This document shows, one piece after another, positions 44,444-56,769 of a stretch of DNA of 64,000 bases (positions are counted from its first letter, which is position 1; the number at the start of each line of letters is the position of its first letter). The stretch spans positions 17,144,853-17,208,852 of the forward strand of contig CM042087.1 in the NCBI GenBank assembly GCA_023512835.1, in the 5' to 3' direction. The position numbers and the translations under genes are program-made. This DNA is from Taxillus chinensis. Taxonomy: Eukaryota > Streptophyta > Magnoliopsida > Santalales > Loranthaceae. The notes beneath the pieces were generated by a model. That model worked only from the letters and a program-made list of their open reading frames with translations. It was not told the origin of the DNA and searched no databases.

Positions 44444-46750
44444 TGTAAGGACCCGTATTTGAGGAGTTCTTGGAGTTAGCCTTGAGTAAGAGGCCTTGCT
44501 TTAGAGAATGAACATTAGCACAGTGATGTGCTCGTCAAATGGAGAATTTTGACTATGCTTGGGCTCGATTCGGAGTTCGAGGCCCTGAGGGGTATTTTGG
44601 GAATTTCACATAAACTAAAATATCCCAAATTAATATATTTGAGAGTTTTATTTAAAATATGATTTGGGCTTAATTGTTGGGCTGTAGAGCTTAATGAAGT
44701 GGATTAGAAAACCTTGGCCTTTGGGCTTATAGATGCTGGGCTTTAAAATTAATCAAAACTACGTAGTTTTGATTATGAAGGAAAATATATAAAGGAAAAA
44801 GGGTTCAAACTTTGGGGATCTCATTCCAAAACCCTAGCAGCCGTCACCCCTTGAGAGAGAGAGAGAGAGAGAGAGAGACACGGTCAGAGAGGGAGACTGC
44901 CGGAAAGAGGGAGACGGCCTGAGACAGCGAGGACGATCCAAGGCCGGCGATCCAAGGATTTCTGCAGTGGACGAGAGCCCAGAGACGTGATTGCTAGAAT
45001 ACAACGACCAGTTGTATTCTCTGATTTTGAGGTAGGGAATTCGTGTTCATATTCATGCCTTCTGAAAATTTTGGGTTTATACCCTCTGATGTGTATTGAG
45101 AATTTTGGGTTTATACCCTTTGTTGCGATTACTGAGTTTGCTGGGTACGGATCTGTTATGGTCCTATTCATGTTGATGTTGAGTTTATGCCCCCACATAA
45201 ACTAATATGATGATTGATTGTGAGGTTTCCAGTATATCTGGATAATTAAAAGTGAATAAAATAATCTGGGATGGTCTGGATGGGTAGGTCGATATGAGGG
45301 ACATAGCTGGAGTTGAAACCAGGCTATGTACCCTAACTTTCAAGTCTAATAACTCACAATCTAAACATAATTTGAGAGAGGTCTTTTAGAGAAAAGTGGT
45401 TAAAACAACAAAACAAAGGTCTCTGTGCAAAATATGGCTGCACGCCATATTGCACGTGAAAAGCCCATTTGGTCTGAAATTTTACCCCAGGCTTCCCTGA
45501 AAGGTGTAGAAAGCAGGGAGCCAAAAACCCTTGTGCATGTGAAAAGCCCATTTCACGTGCAAGCCCAATTGATTTGAAATTTTACCCCAACATTCCTAGA
45601 GTTGTGTAGAGGGTAGGGAGCCAAACATCCCCCTGCACGTCATATGATCCATATGATGTGCACCCCCTTATTTTGCCTCCACTGGCTTCCCCATTTAGCC
45701 AGAAGGTTCTTGAGTGGAAAATAATGTAATTGGCATGAAGTCCCGGAGTTAATTTACCTAAAAACTTACCAGAACGGTTAATGAACATGATATAGGAAAA
45801 GAAACTGTATGCTATGAAGGTTACTGAGATTGTGGTTGCACTACATGAACTGAGTGCATTGTAAATCATATTAATACGTGTTGAGTTGTATTATGCATGT
45901 TGAGCATCTTGTATTGAAATAAATTATGCCTTCTGGGCACCTTGTGCTGAGTTATGTGACTGCATTTCACTGAGTTTTGTTTGAGTGATAAATGTTGTAT
46001 GTTACGGGACAACTGTTGAGTTGGAGCCTTTGATCCATGGGACAGTTGCCAAGCTGGAACCCTTTTAGTTACGGGACAGTCATTGGACTGGAGCCTTGGA
46101 TACGGGACAGTCACTAGATTGGAGCCTTGAGTATGGGACTGTTATATCTCTGGAACCTCTCTCTCTAAATATGGGATGTGTTTGATGGTTTTTGTGTGTG
46201 GTTTCAACTAGTTCACTACACTAGCACAGGCATCCACTAAACATGCATTCCAGTAGTGTAGGATGGGCCCGGGGAGACTTGATCCCTACTGAGTTGTGGT
46301 TTGCTCACCCCTCCTTTGAATTGTTCACTTTGCAGGGTCTAGCCGGCGATAGGTGACAGAGCTGAGGTGATTGGCCATAGAGGCTATGGGACCCTCCTTA
46401 TTTGATTGTTAATGTATCTATGGCTTTCTGTTTTGGTTTGAGCTATTTTGTAAACTGAATTTGGTATTGTGGGTTTAGTTGGGAGCTTTTCCCCCATTTG
46501 AGTTGTAATGGACTTGAGACCTCTTTAAAGTGAAGTAAACTGTGATATGTTATTTTGACTGGATGATGATTGTGTGTATGGTTTGAAATTAGGGGCATGT
46601 GCTTTGACATGTTAGCCCGGATGTGTAGTATTGGGACAACACCCGTTGTATAAGTCCAGCCTAGGTGCTTGCACCAACCCCTTGACCCTTTGGGTGCGGG
46701 CATGGGCAGTCACTAACCGTTTCCAGGTGTAAGGAAATTGGGGCGTGACA
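44444..46750 (+). repeat. 3' LTR of C
   Basis: TGTAAGGACCC to GGGCGTGACA, 2,307 bases, collinear with 35361-37696. One hairpin arm of the first pair has been lost (about 45455-45470). Many differences from the 5' LTR are single-base indels at CTG or CAG. Confidence 0.92.
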
Positions 46751-48216
46751 ATGCGATATGCCCGCCCATAGTCACCACACAGGCCTGCCATCGGCGCATA
46801 TGCCTACCCCGTCAACCACATCGCACCATCGGTGCATCACGGTGAGAACCCAAACAAGTCACGGAGTCCATGCCCCAATACCTCACACCAACATACTAAC
46901 ATGAGTATGGCATGTCATTCTCAACATTTCCTTTAAAACTGTAGCCAGTTTTCACAAGTAAATCCTTAATCCTTGATTTATGAAGGAAGTACCCATAGTA
47001 GCTATTTTCTTGAAATCAAAAGTCCCGGCATTGGGTTGCCATATCATAAATAAGATAATCTGATTTTTTGGGATTTTTTTGAGATGTCTAACCCCACTTT
47101 CCAAAAATTCACCACTACGAACTTTTGGGTTTTTCTGAGATTTTACACTAAATCCCAATTTTCACATTTTGAAATAGTGGGAATTAATTTTTCTAGTATT
47201 TTTATTTGAATCCAAATGGGGGGTATTTCATTATTTACATTGTAACTTAAGTAGAGGCATAATGGTTTACAATGTAAATGTCCAGTGCAGTGCACTACTG
47301 CGGAACACTGCTGCGGAACACTGCTACGGATACACTGCTGCGGAGCGAAGCTACGGATCACTGCTGCTGATCCGGACTAACTACTCCAGACTACTGATCC
47401 GGACTAACTGCTTCGGACTACTGATCTGGACTAACGAAGCTGCTGACACCATAGCTGCTGACTCCACAGCTGCTGACTACAAAGCTGCTGACTACGAAGC
47501 TGCTGACTCCATAGCTGCGACTCCACACCGCTGACCATGAAGTCGCCGACTACGAACTTCGAACTTCGCCACAGTTCGCCCAGGTCTTGTTCATCATCGT
47601 TTTTGGCCTAATTTTCATCTGGAATCAACCCAGCAACCCCCAGGCACTCACAAATATGCGTTTTACTAAACAGAGTACAAAATTACGTACCCAAACTGAT
47701 ATAAATCAGTTCTTAACCACAGATTTTATGCTAAATCATCAGATCTAACTCCAAAATTGGGTTTCCCCCAAAACTTAGGGTTCATGCTCAAATTCATAAT
47801 TCATGATAAATTCACGCATATTCCAAGACAGAATCAAGATAGGAGGTTCAAGGACACCTACTTGGAAGATTATTTGCGATCCTCGAGCTCCAATCACCCC
47901 AAAATCGCAAAGTGAAGCTCTTCACCTTCTCTCTTTCTGTCTCTTGCTCAAACACGCACGCACCAAGCAAAATTAAAAGGATAATGCAGTTTCTTAATTA
48001 TATATACTGCTGCCAATAATTGGCCTCCCAGCAATAATTGATCTCCCAAACGCAATAATTGACCTCCCGAGGTCACGAACTCCAAATTGAGCCCAATTAC
48101 TGTTAAAACGCTCGAAATGACGAGCATAACACTAAACAGATATTATTACACCCAAAAGACTGCCAAACGTAAAGTCAACCAATAAACCCCGAAAAGTCAA
48201 CAATCGGTTCAAATGG
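46751..48216 (-). repeat. 5' LTR of B, outer part
   Basis: Continues the LTR interrupted at 35360 and matches about 27545-29065. It ends at about 48216 within TCAAATGG, about 140 bases short of the LTR start, where RNase H of element A begins. No host gene is inside. Confidence 0.9.
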
Positions 48217-49091
48217 CAACATTACCTTTTAGGGGAGAAATTTGTGGTATACACTGACCACAAAATCCTACAGTATATCTTCACCCAGAGAGACCTGAAT
48301 TTGAGACAGAGGAGATGGGTAGAGTACCTGCAAATGTTTGATTTTACACTCTCCTACACGCCTGGGAAGGGGAATGTAGTTGCCGACGCACTGAGTAGGA
48401 AGGGAAAAGCTGAGGTTTCCATGAGAGAATGGAAAATGATGGAATAGTTAGCAGTGCTTCAGGTACAGCCTGATCTTAGCAGTGGGGAAGCAATCCTGTG
48501 TCCTATCACTGTGATGCCAGAGTTGTATCAACGTGTCCGTGATGGACAGTTGGGGGACGTGGACTGTGAAGTAATCCGGGCCTAGATGGAGGCCGGCGAG
48601 ATATCAGAAGAGTGGACAGAGGGAGCTGAACATGAGTTGAGATTTCAGGGGCGCCTGATAGTACCGCCCTCCCTTCGAGAGGATGTGATGAGGGAGTTTC
48701 ATCATTCCCATTTGGCGGTACATCCAGGAGGGACAAAGATGTATCACGCCGTGCGAGCACAGTTCTGGTGGCCGGGACTGAAGAGAAGTATAGCAGAGTT
48801 TGTTTCCAGGTGCCTTACGTGTCAGCAAGTGAAGGCAGAGCACCAGCGACCTGCTGGTCAACTGCAGCCTTTGCCTGTGGTTGAGTGGAAGTGGGAACAT
48901 ATTACCATGGACTTTGTGATAGGACTTCCTACTACTTCAGGGAGGAAGGACATGATTTGGGTCATAGTAGACCGATTGACCAAATCAGCCCATTTCTTGG
49001 TTATTCGGGAGTGAGACTCCATTGGGACATTAAGCCGGTTATATGTTGATGAAATTGTCCGATTGCATGGAGTACCCGTGTCCATTGTTTC
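48217..49091 (+). pseudogene. RNase H tail and integrase N-half of A, broken
   Basis: Starts in the sequence encoding ...[16 protein letters not shown] and continues [29 protein letters not shown]. Stops lie at 48445 (TAG), 48583 (TAG) and 49012 (TGA), all in one frame and all explained by C-to-T at CAG or CGA codons still present in E or C. The integrase HHCC finger (HSHLAVHPGGTKMYH...CLTCQQVK) and WEHITMDFVIGLP are readable. It ends at GTTTC (49087-49091), the left duplication of element E, within the codons for SIVS. Confidence 0.85.
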
Positions 49092-51364
49092 TGTAAGGAC
49101 CCATGTTTGAGGGGCCTTAGAGACCTTATTTTAACAAATGAATATCAGCACAATGATGTGCTCATCAAATGGTGAATTTTGACTGTACTTGGACTAAATT
49201 TGGGATTTGAGGCCCTGAGGGGTATTTTTGGGATTTCACAAATAATTTTATATTCCCTTTTAAATTACCTGGGTTTGTATTTTGAGCTTTGGGCCTCCCT
49301 TCAAGGGAAAAACCCAATATGAGAGAGAGTGGGCTGTTTTGCCTCTCTTCTTGGGTTTACTTAACCATTGGGCTACATTTAGTCTTGGGCTTCTATTAAA
49401 AACAAAATAAAAAGAAATAAAATAGGAGAAAAGAAAAGGGGACCAAACCCTACCTTCCTTGCAGCCGTCACACACATACACGCCCAGAGAGAGAGAGAGA
49501 GAGAGAGAGGGAGACGATCCAGAGGGAGACGACCCAGAGTGGAGGGGTTTCTGACGATCAAGGATCTCCTACAGACGACGGGAGGCCAGAGGCGTTGAGG
49601 CAGCAGGGATACAGATCGCTCCATTCTTTTCCCCTATTCTTTTCTGCAACACTTGAGGTAGGGATTTCAAGTTTTTCTATTTGCCGTCTCTCTCTTACAG
49701 ATTTCTAGAATAAAATTTATGTGATGATCTGGGATGTTGAGAAGGGACCTTTTATATATATATTGAGTTTCTAAATTCTACCTTGAGCCTATGGATAATC
49801 TGGGGTTTTTGTCTGAGTTTTCTAAATTTCTGAACTTCCGTGTGAGATTATTTATACTTTTGGGTTAGGGGTCATTTGTATACCCATTGTCTTGGGATTA
49901 TTTAGATGAAAAGTTTTGGGAAAACCCTATATTAGGCTTGGCTAAGGCCTCTGGTATTGGGAAATCAAATGAGAGTGAGGCCAGAGTTGGATTTAGACCC
50001 GGTTTATGGGGTTAGAACCTCAATAACTTCTAAACTAAGATGAATTTGAGGTTGGTTCTTTAGGGAAAAATGATTAGAATGATAAAAGGAAGGTTTTGGA
50101 GCCTGCACGTGAAAAAGCCTTTTTCACTTGCAGATTCATTCTTGCTCCAAATAGCCCCAAATTTTAGGTGGAGCTTCCTTAGAGGCATATGAGTTGAAAT
50201 ACCTCTGCACGTGAAAATGACCATTTCACGTGCAACCTTGTTTTTGGCTAAAAATCATCCCTGAACCTTCTGGGATGGTTAGAATGATGTTTGGAGTTAA
50301 TTTGCCTCTGCACGTGACAATAGGTTGTCACGTGCAGCTTGTTTTGGGCTCCCCTTGAGGTGGATAAGCTTCCTTTGAAAAGTTGTTTATGATCCAGACT
50401 ATGAGTGTGAGAAATGTGTGGACTTTAGGGACCATGAGGAGTTAGGTGATGTTATATGTAATGATTTCATTGTTCTGAGACTATCTGTTGTTTTACATTC
50501 TGACCTGAGTTTTTGTATGCTAAATGAGTTGCATGTTTGTACTGTGTTTGTTGAGTTATGTTTATTGAGTTGAGATTGTTGAGTTGTATATATTAAAATA
50601 TGTATGTTGAGGACCCCAGAAACGCGGGGAGTTGAGATGAGAACCCCAGAAACGTGGGGAATTGAGCTGAGTATGGGACAGTCATTATACTGTACCCCTT
50701 GAGATGAGATTCACATTTGCCTGGTGTGGCATGTCACGTCGCCGTGGTGGCGGGGTGTCCTTTGCCCTCCTGTGCGAGCAGGTATGAGGTGTGTTTACTG
50801 GGTGATGGTTGTAGTTTTAGCTTAAGTCACTACACGAGCACATGTATCCACTTGACATGCATAGTTTTAGAGTGGGACGGGACTGGGGAGACTTGATCCC
50901 TACTGAGCTGTAGTGTGCTCACCCCTCCTATGAACTGTTCTTTGCAGGACCTAGCAGGCGATAGGCGGAAGAGCTGAGTTGGTAGGCCGCTGGGGCTGTA
51001 TGGCCTTATATATATATACATTTGGTTATTTCGTTGTCATTGAGATTTTGTTTGCTTAAACTGTGTACCCTGGTTTTATTATTGGGAGTTTGTTCCCTAG
51101 TGGATTGTAAAAGAGCTTGAAACCTCTGAGCAATGTAATTGATGTTTTGGGTTGTGAATACCGTATGTATGTATATTTTGGTGGTGTGGTTGGCATGGAA
51201 ACAGGTACATGCCCCTTGGCATGTTGACATGTGATACAGGGATAGGACAGCACCCGCGATAGGTGTCCTCACTTTGGTGTTTACACCGAACCCTTGACCC
51301 TTCGAGTGCGGGCATGGGCAGTCATTACCCATTTCCAAAGGGGAAGGAAATTTGGGGCGTGACA
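49092..51364 (+). repeat. 5' LTR of E
   Basis: TGTAAGGACCC to GGGGCGTGACA. Contains a GA microsatellite (about 49488-49509), donor-like TTGAGGTAGGG (GT at 49658), three hairpins (50103-50337), ACCCCAGAAACG repeats (about 50610-50660), and acceptor-like TTCTTTGCAG (ends 50947). No gene is supported. Confidence 0.93.
50103..50337. repeat. Three LTR hairpins, ~102 bp apart (E)
   Basis: CTGCACGTGAAAAAG...CTTTTTCACTTGCAG (50103-50133, one mismatch), TGCACGTGAAATG-type arms at 50206-50234, and CTGCACGTGACAA-TAGG-TTGTCACGTGCAG (50308-50337, perfect 13-base arms). The second copies are at about 57824-57853, 57927-57955 and 58029-58058 in the 3' LTR. Confidence 0.92.
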
Positions 51365-51367
51365 TTA

Positions 51368-51379
51368 TGGTATCAGAGC
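51368..51379 (+). promoter_or_regulatory. PBS of E (tRNA-iMet type)
   Basis: TGGTATCAGAGC, three bases after the 5' LTR. Confidence 0.9.
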
Positions 51380-51868
51380 CCAAGTTCATGGTCTAGTGGA
51401 CTTAGGATAGTGGGGAGGGATAACTGCTTCTGAGACCCTTAGGAGGCAGTATAGGACGCGCCTGATCACCGTGGTTCTATCTGGTTTTCTAGGGTGCACT
51501 CAGGGGTAGTTAGACCAAGGAGTAGGGCATTTGCATTTGGGATGGGGTGCATACATGCATTGGCATTAGGGCACTAGCTTAATCATAATATGAGTGTCAT
51601 GATTTGAAATGAGTAACTAATTTGAAATGAGCCTACAATGAATTGAAATGTGAATACTATGGAATGTGTTGAGACATGCTGATTTGGGAAACTATGATGT
51701 GTTGAAAATTTTAAAGTATGAGATTGTAATATGTATGTTGAGATCCTGTGAACATGATGTGTATGCTTATGAGATGTTATTTGAGTACCTCATGGTCCTA
51801 GAGGTGAGGGTGTACTGAGCTTGAGAGATATTGATTCTAGCTCCACTTGTTTTTGAAATGTGTAGACA
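51380..51868 (+). other. Untranslated leader of E
   Basis: About 490 bases collinear with the leaders of A and C (…TCATGGTCTAGTGGACTTAGG…). No gene seen. Confidence 0.75.
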
Positions 51869-53185
51869 ATGCCTCCTAGGAGAGTTACCCGGGCTACCCC
51901 AGCTGTAGAGGATGAGTCTTCTGCACGTGCTGGACAAAAGGGAAGGCAGCAAACGGAGGGCGATGATCCCATGGAGCGGATCATGGCCCAAGTTAGGGCC
52001 TTGAGTGAAAATGTACAAGGCATGCAAGAGGATCTCAGGGGAGAGATCCGAGATGAGATTAGGCGGGAGATGATGGCACAGCAGATGCTGCTACCTTCTC
52101 CACCCCGTGAGACAGAGCCTCCACGTAGACAAGAGATACCGATGAGATGGGAGGAGGAAGATGTGGTGACCCGGTTCCGGAAGGAACAACCACCGAGGTT
52201 CAAGGGAGGAGCCGATCCTCTAGCGGCGAGCATTGGCTGCGACAGTTGAGCACGTGTTCTCCTTTCTCCGACCCCGGGAGGAGGATAAAGTGAGGTTAGC
52301 GATCAGGCGGTTGGAAGAGGAAGCCTTAGAGTGGTGGCTCGGCATTTCGGGTAGCCGGGACATGCAAACCTTGTCATGGGAGGAGTTCCTTCGGTTGTTC
52401 CACGAGGAGTACTTCCCGAGTCCTTGCGGTGGCGGAAACGGGAAGAGTTCAGTGGTTTGAAACAAGGATCACACACTGTGTCTGAGTATGAGCGTGAATT
52501 CCGAGGACTGAGCCGGTTTGCCCCTGAGACAATCTCTAGAGAGGACCTAAAGGCCCATAAGTTTACCATGGGACTCAGACCTGCCCTGAAGCAGAGGGTG
52601 GAGATGCTGCGGCTGAGGACCTATGCGGAGGTCGTGGAGACAGCTAAGATTGTGGAAAGAGGACTGGAGGAGGGTAAACAGGCTCATCAGGAGCGGCTAG
52701 CACAGAGTACACGTGATAAGCAGGGAGACTCCAAGAGACCGAGAGTTGAGCTTGGAGGTAGTAGTTTTCCCAGGGACAAGGGCCAATCACCAATGGCTCC
52801 ACCAACGTCCCATTACTCTGGAGGACCGGGGAACTCAGCTGGAGGTTTCCCACGTGAGTGTACTTGTTGTGGCCAAACTGGACACATGAAACGTGAGTGT
52901 CCCAAGCAGCACCTGCAGTGCCATAGCTGTGGGAAGACAGGACACCTTAGTACGGTGTGTTTCAGTAAGGGGAACAGCCGGGGCGCTGGTGGATTCGCAT
53001 CAGGAGGGAGGAGTAAGACCCACTTTTGGGGCCCAACTCCGAGGCCAGCACGTTCATGGCAGGCGAGTCAGGCTGGTTCCACACATGCAAGGCCATAAGG
53101 AGAGAAGCAACCACAAGGCGGTTCAGAGAATCGTCCAAGTGGACATCAGACAGGGATCAAAGGACAAACAGGAGAGGCTAGTAGC
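51869..53185 (+). pseudogene. gag: Gag of E, several frameshifts
   Basis: ATG 51869 (MPPRRVTRATPAVEDESSAR). The first frame is lost near 52226, where GGCGAGC stands for a GGCAGAGC-like sequence. The second frame (WLGISGSRDMQTLSWEEFL) is lost near 52434, where CCCGAGTCC replaces a sequence with CAG or CTG. The third frame then reads RGLSRFAPETISREDLKAHK, FTMGLRPALKQRVEMLRLR and the knuckles [14 protein letters not shown] and [14 protein letters not shown] before TAA at 53096. Sequence around 53099-53185 is alignable with A in another frame. Domain content equals that of the gag at 38256. Confidence 0.85.
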
Positions 53186-54698
53186 GGGGGCAAGCCATGG
53201 CGAGTATTCGCGCTCACTTCGGCGCCCACTCGAGCGGGAGGAGTTGCCACCATCCTCCGAGGAAGGCGAAGCCGGACCTTTGGTGGTTCGAGGTACTGTT
53301 TTGATATCTCGCACTATAGTTGCTGTCTTGTTTGATACCGGAGCTTCATGCTCCTTGATTGCTAAGTCCTTGGTTGAGAGCCTTGGACTTGATTGTGTGA
53401 GGGCAGATAGGCCCTTGAGTGTTGAGTCACCTGTGGGAGGTGCATCGACAATAAACCGAGTGTGTCGTGAGTGTATGCTTACGATAGGAGATGTTGAGGT
53501 CACATTTGATTTGTATGTGATGCACAAGAGGACCTTTGATTTGATTTTAGGGATGGACTGGTTAATGGCCTTCCAGGCTAAGATTGATTGTTATAGGCGG
53601 TGGGTGTCATTTATTTCACCCACAGGATTACCCTGTACCCTAGTGGGGGAATGGGATAAGAATGCCGGGAGGGCTGGACTGACGAGAGAGCTATGGGGTA
53701 ATGTTACCCATAGACTTGCTACACTTACTTTTGAGGAGGAAGGTAATATTGAAAAACGAGTGTGCCCAGTTGTTGTTGAGAATTTTCAGGATGTGTTTCC
53801 TGGGGAGTTACTGGAGTTGCCTCCACACAGGAGTGTTGAGTTCACAATCGAGTTATTGCCAGAAGTGGGACCTATCTCACAAGTGGCATATCGGATGGGA
53901 CCTGACGAGTTGAGGGAGCTTCAAAAGCAAATAAAGGAGCTGGGAGATAAAAGTTTCATTCGCCCAAGTACATCACCTTGGGGTGCACCAGTCTTGTTTG
54001 CTAAAAAGGCAGACGGTTCACTACGACTCTGTATTGATTATCGAAAGCTGAACCAAGTGACGGTAAAGAACAAATACCCTTTGCCGAGGATTGATGATCT
54101 GTTTGACCAGTTGAGTGGGGCACAGTGGTTTCAAAGATTGATTTGCGTTCTGGGTATCATCAGGTGAGGGTTAGGAGCGAGGATATTCCTAAGACTGCTT
54201 TCAGGTGTAGATATGGGCACTATGAGTGGTTAGTGATGCCTTTCGGGCTCACGAACGCACCGGCAGTGTTCATGCACCTGATGAATCAGGTATTTGCCCC
54301 GTACCTAGATTCCTTTGTGGTGGTATTTATTGATGATATCCTTGTATACTCAAGGACCCGAGAGGAGCATGAGGAGCATTTGACTATGGTGTTACAGATG
54401 CTCCGAGACCACCAGTTGTATGCTAAATTCAGCAAGTGTAACTTCTGGATGCAAGAGGTGCATTTCCTTGGGCATGTGGTATCAGCCGAGGGAGTTAGAG
54501 TGGACCCAACCAAGATTGAGTCTGTATCATCTTGGAAAAGGCCCACGAATGTTTTTGAGATCCGTAGCTTCTTGGGTCTGGCAGGATATTACAGGCGTTT
54601 CGTGGAAGGGTTCTCTCGGTTAGCAGCACCGATGACGGCCTGACACAAAAAGGAGTTAAATTCGAGTGGACGGACAAGTGTCGGCGAGCTTTTGAGGA
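53186..54698 (+). pseudogene. pol: Protease-RT of E, frameshifted
   Basis: The protease has [15 protein letters not shown] (D at 53334) and is catalytically intact in appearance. RT is open to about 54130 ([20 protein letters not shown]), then loses one base in a T run before motif A. The next frame gives [45 protein letters not shown] and the thumb [20 protein letters not shown] second single-base loss near 54641 (ACGGCCTGAC) ends that frame just before RNase H. All three RT catalytic Asp codons are present. Confidence 0.87.
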
Positions 54699-56639
54699 AT
54701 TGAAGACTCGTTTGACTACTGCACCAGTTTTGAGTCTACCACGGGATGGAGTGCCTTACGAAGTGTATTGTGATGCATCCCGCGTTGGATTGGGGTGTGT
54801 TCTGATGCAGGAACACAAAGTCATAGCTTATGGCTCACGGCAGCTTAAGCCCCATGAGCAGAATTACCCAACGCACGATCTGGAATTAGCAGCAGTTATC
54901 TTTGCCTTGAAGTCGTGGCAACATTACCTGCTGGGGGAGAAATTTGTAGTATACACTGACCACAAAAGCCTACAGTATATCTTCACCCAGAGGGATCTGA
55001 ATTTGAGACAGAGGAGATGGGTGGAGTACTTGCAGATGTTTGACTTTACACTCTCCTACACACCTGGAAAGGGGAATGTGGTTGCAGATGCACTGAGTAG
55101 GAAGGGAAAAGCTGAGGTTTCCATGAGAGAATGGAAAATGATGGAACAGTTAGCAGTGCTGCAGGTACAGCCTGATTTTAGCAGTGGGGAAGCAGTCATA
55201 TGTTCTATTGCTATAATGCCAGAGTTATACCATCGTGTCCGTGAGGGACAGTTGGGGGACGTGGACTGTGAAGTGAACCGGGCCCAGATAGAGGGCGGTG
55301 AACTGTCTGAGGAATGGATAGAAGGAACTGAACATGAGCTGAGATTTCAGGGGCGCTTGATAGTACCGTCCTCCTTATGCGAGGATGTGATGAGGGAGTT
55401 TCATCATTCCCGTTTGGCTGTGCATCCAGGAGGAACTAAGATGTATCATGCCGTGCGAGCACAGTTCTGGTGGCTAGGACTGAAGAGGTGTATAGCTGAG
55501 TTTGTTTCCAGGTGCCTTACTTGTCAACAAGTAAAGGCAGAGCACCAACGACCTGCTGGTCTGTTACAGCCATTGCCTGTGGCTGAGTGGAAGTGGGAGC
55601 ATATTACCATGGATTTTGTGACAGGACTTCCTACCACTTCTGGGAGGAAGGATATGATTTGGGTCATTGTAGACCGATTGACTAAATCGGCCCATTTCTT
55701 GGCTATTCGGGAGCGAGACTCCATTGGAACATTGAGCCAGCTGTATGTTGATGAGATTGTGCGATTGCATGGAGTGCCTTTGTCTATCGTTTCAGACAGA
55801 GATGCACGATTCACTTCTCGGTTTTGGAATGGTTTGCAAGAGGCATTGGGGACGCGGCTTAATTTGAGTACTGCTTTCCATCCCGAGACCGATGGTCAGC
55901 CGAGAGGACCATTCAAACGTTGGAAGACCTGTTAAGAGCTTGTGTGCTTGATTTTGGGGGATCATGGGCTTCTCATCTTCCTTTGGTAGAGTTTGCCTAT
56001 AATAATAGTTACCAGGCTTCTATTGGGATGGCCCCGTTTGAGGCATTGTATGGCAGACCTTGCCGATCTCCTTTATGTTGGGCAAGGGGGAGAGGCAGCT
56101 ATGTTGGGACCTCAATTGGTCCAAGAGGCCACGGCAAAAGTCCAACTGATTAGGCGGCGCCTTCTTACGGCCCGAGTAGACAAAAGTCTTATGCGGATCG
56201 CCAACGCAGACCATTGGAGTTTTTGGTTGGAGACCACGTGTTTCTTCGTGTTTCTCCACGGAGAGGGCACAAACGATTTGGAAAGGGATCCAAGTTATCT
56301 CCACGATACATTGGACCGTTCGAGATTTTGAGTAGAGTTGGACCCGTCACTTATAGGTTGGCATTACCTCCCAGTTTGAGCAGAGTTCATGATGTCTTCC
56401 ATGTATCCCAGTTGCGGAAATACCATCCAGATCCCACACATGTGCTGGATTGGCCTCACGTGACGATTGTTGAGGCACCAATCCGTATTTTGGATAGGCG
56501 CGTGAAGCAGCTGCGAGGTAAGACTATTCCGTTGGTTCGGGTGTTGTGGAAACACCGCGGTATGGAGGAAGAGACTTGGGAACGTGAGGCTGAGATGCGT
56601 GCTCACTACCCTGACCTGTTCGAGGACGAACAACCTTGA
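54699..56639 (+). pseudogene. pol: RNase H-integrase-chromodomain of E, frameshifted
   Basis: Frame 54700-55935 holds RNase H ([49 protein letters not shown]), the HHCC finger, WEHITMDFVTGLP and [15 protein letters not shown]. It breaks at 55903-55907 (CAGCCGAGAGG), one base short just at the catalytic Glu segment. Further shifts near 56085 and 56171 follow. The last frame from 56214 (FLVGDHVFLRVSPRRGHKRF) runs to TGA 56637-56639 with the chromodomain APIRILDRRVKQLRGKTIPL. E lacks about seven codons in the linker before the chromodomain that A and C have. Confidence 0.87.
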
Positions 56640-56769
56640 AGGGGGGGGGAGGAAGGCAAACATCAACATAGTTAGGTACTTGTCCAACTGGTTGTTTGAT
56701 GCGTTTATTCATTTGTGTTAGTGGTCTATTCTTTGGTTGTGGTTGTTGTTTCTTTTAGTTCCGCATTTT

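Larger units (their letters stand above)
35361..46750 (+). mobile_element. Tekay/Del-type chromovirus C, inserted in 5' LTR of B
   Basis: Both LTRs are present (35361-37696 and 44444-46750). Left flank AACGC and right flank (A)ATGC fit a 4-5-base duplication with one transition; the uninterrupted sequence in the other LTR of B reads CACAACGCAATATGCC. Without nested LTR D it is about 10.1 kb. Frames are broken in gag, RT and the RNase H/integrase linker, while the main integrase frame (43121-44269) is intact. Confidence 0.9.
26863..48216 (-). mobile_element. Tekay/Del-type chromovirus B, inserted in pol of A
   Basis: Minus-strand element with 3' LTR 26863-29208, internal region 29209-34677, and 5' LTR 34678-35360 continuing at 46751-48216 around nested element C. 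LTR termini are TGTCACGCCC on the plus strand (…GGGCGTGACA on minus). Its gag differs clearly from that of A, C and E, so it is another subfamily. The outer ~140 bases of the 5' LTR are missing at 48216, together with host RT sequence, so no target duplication can be read. Confidence 0.88.
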
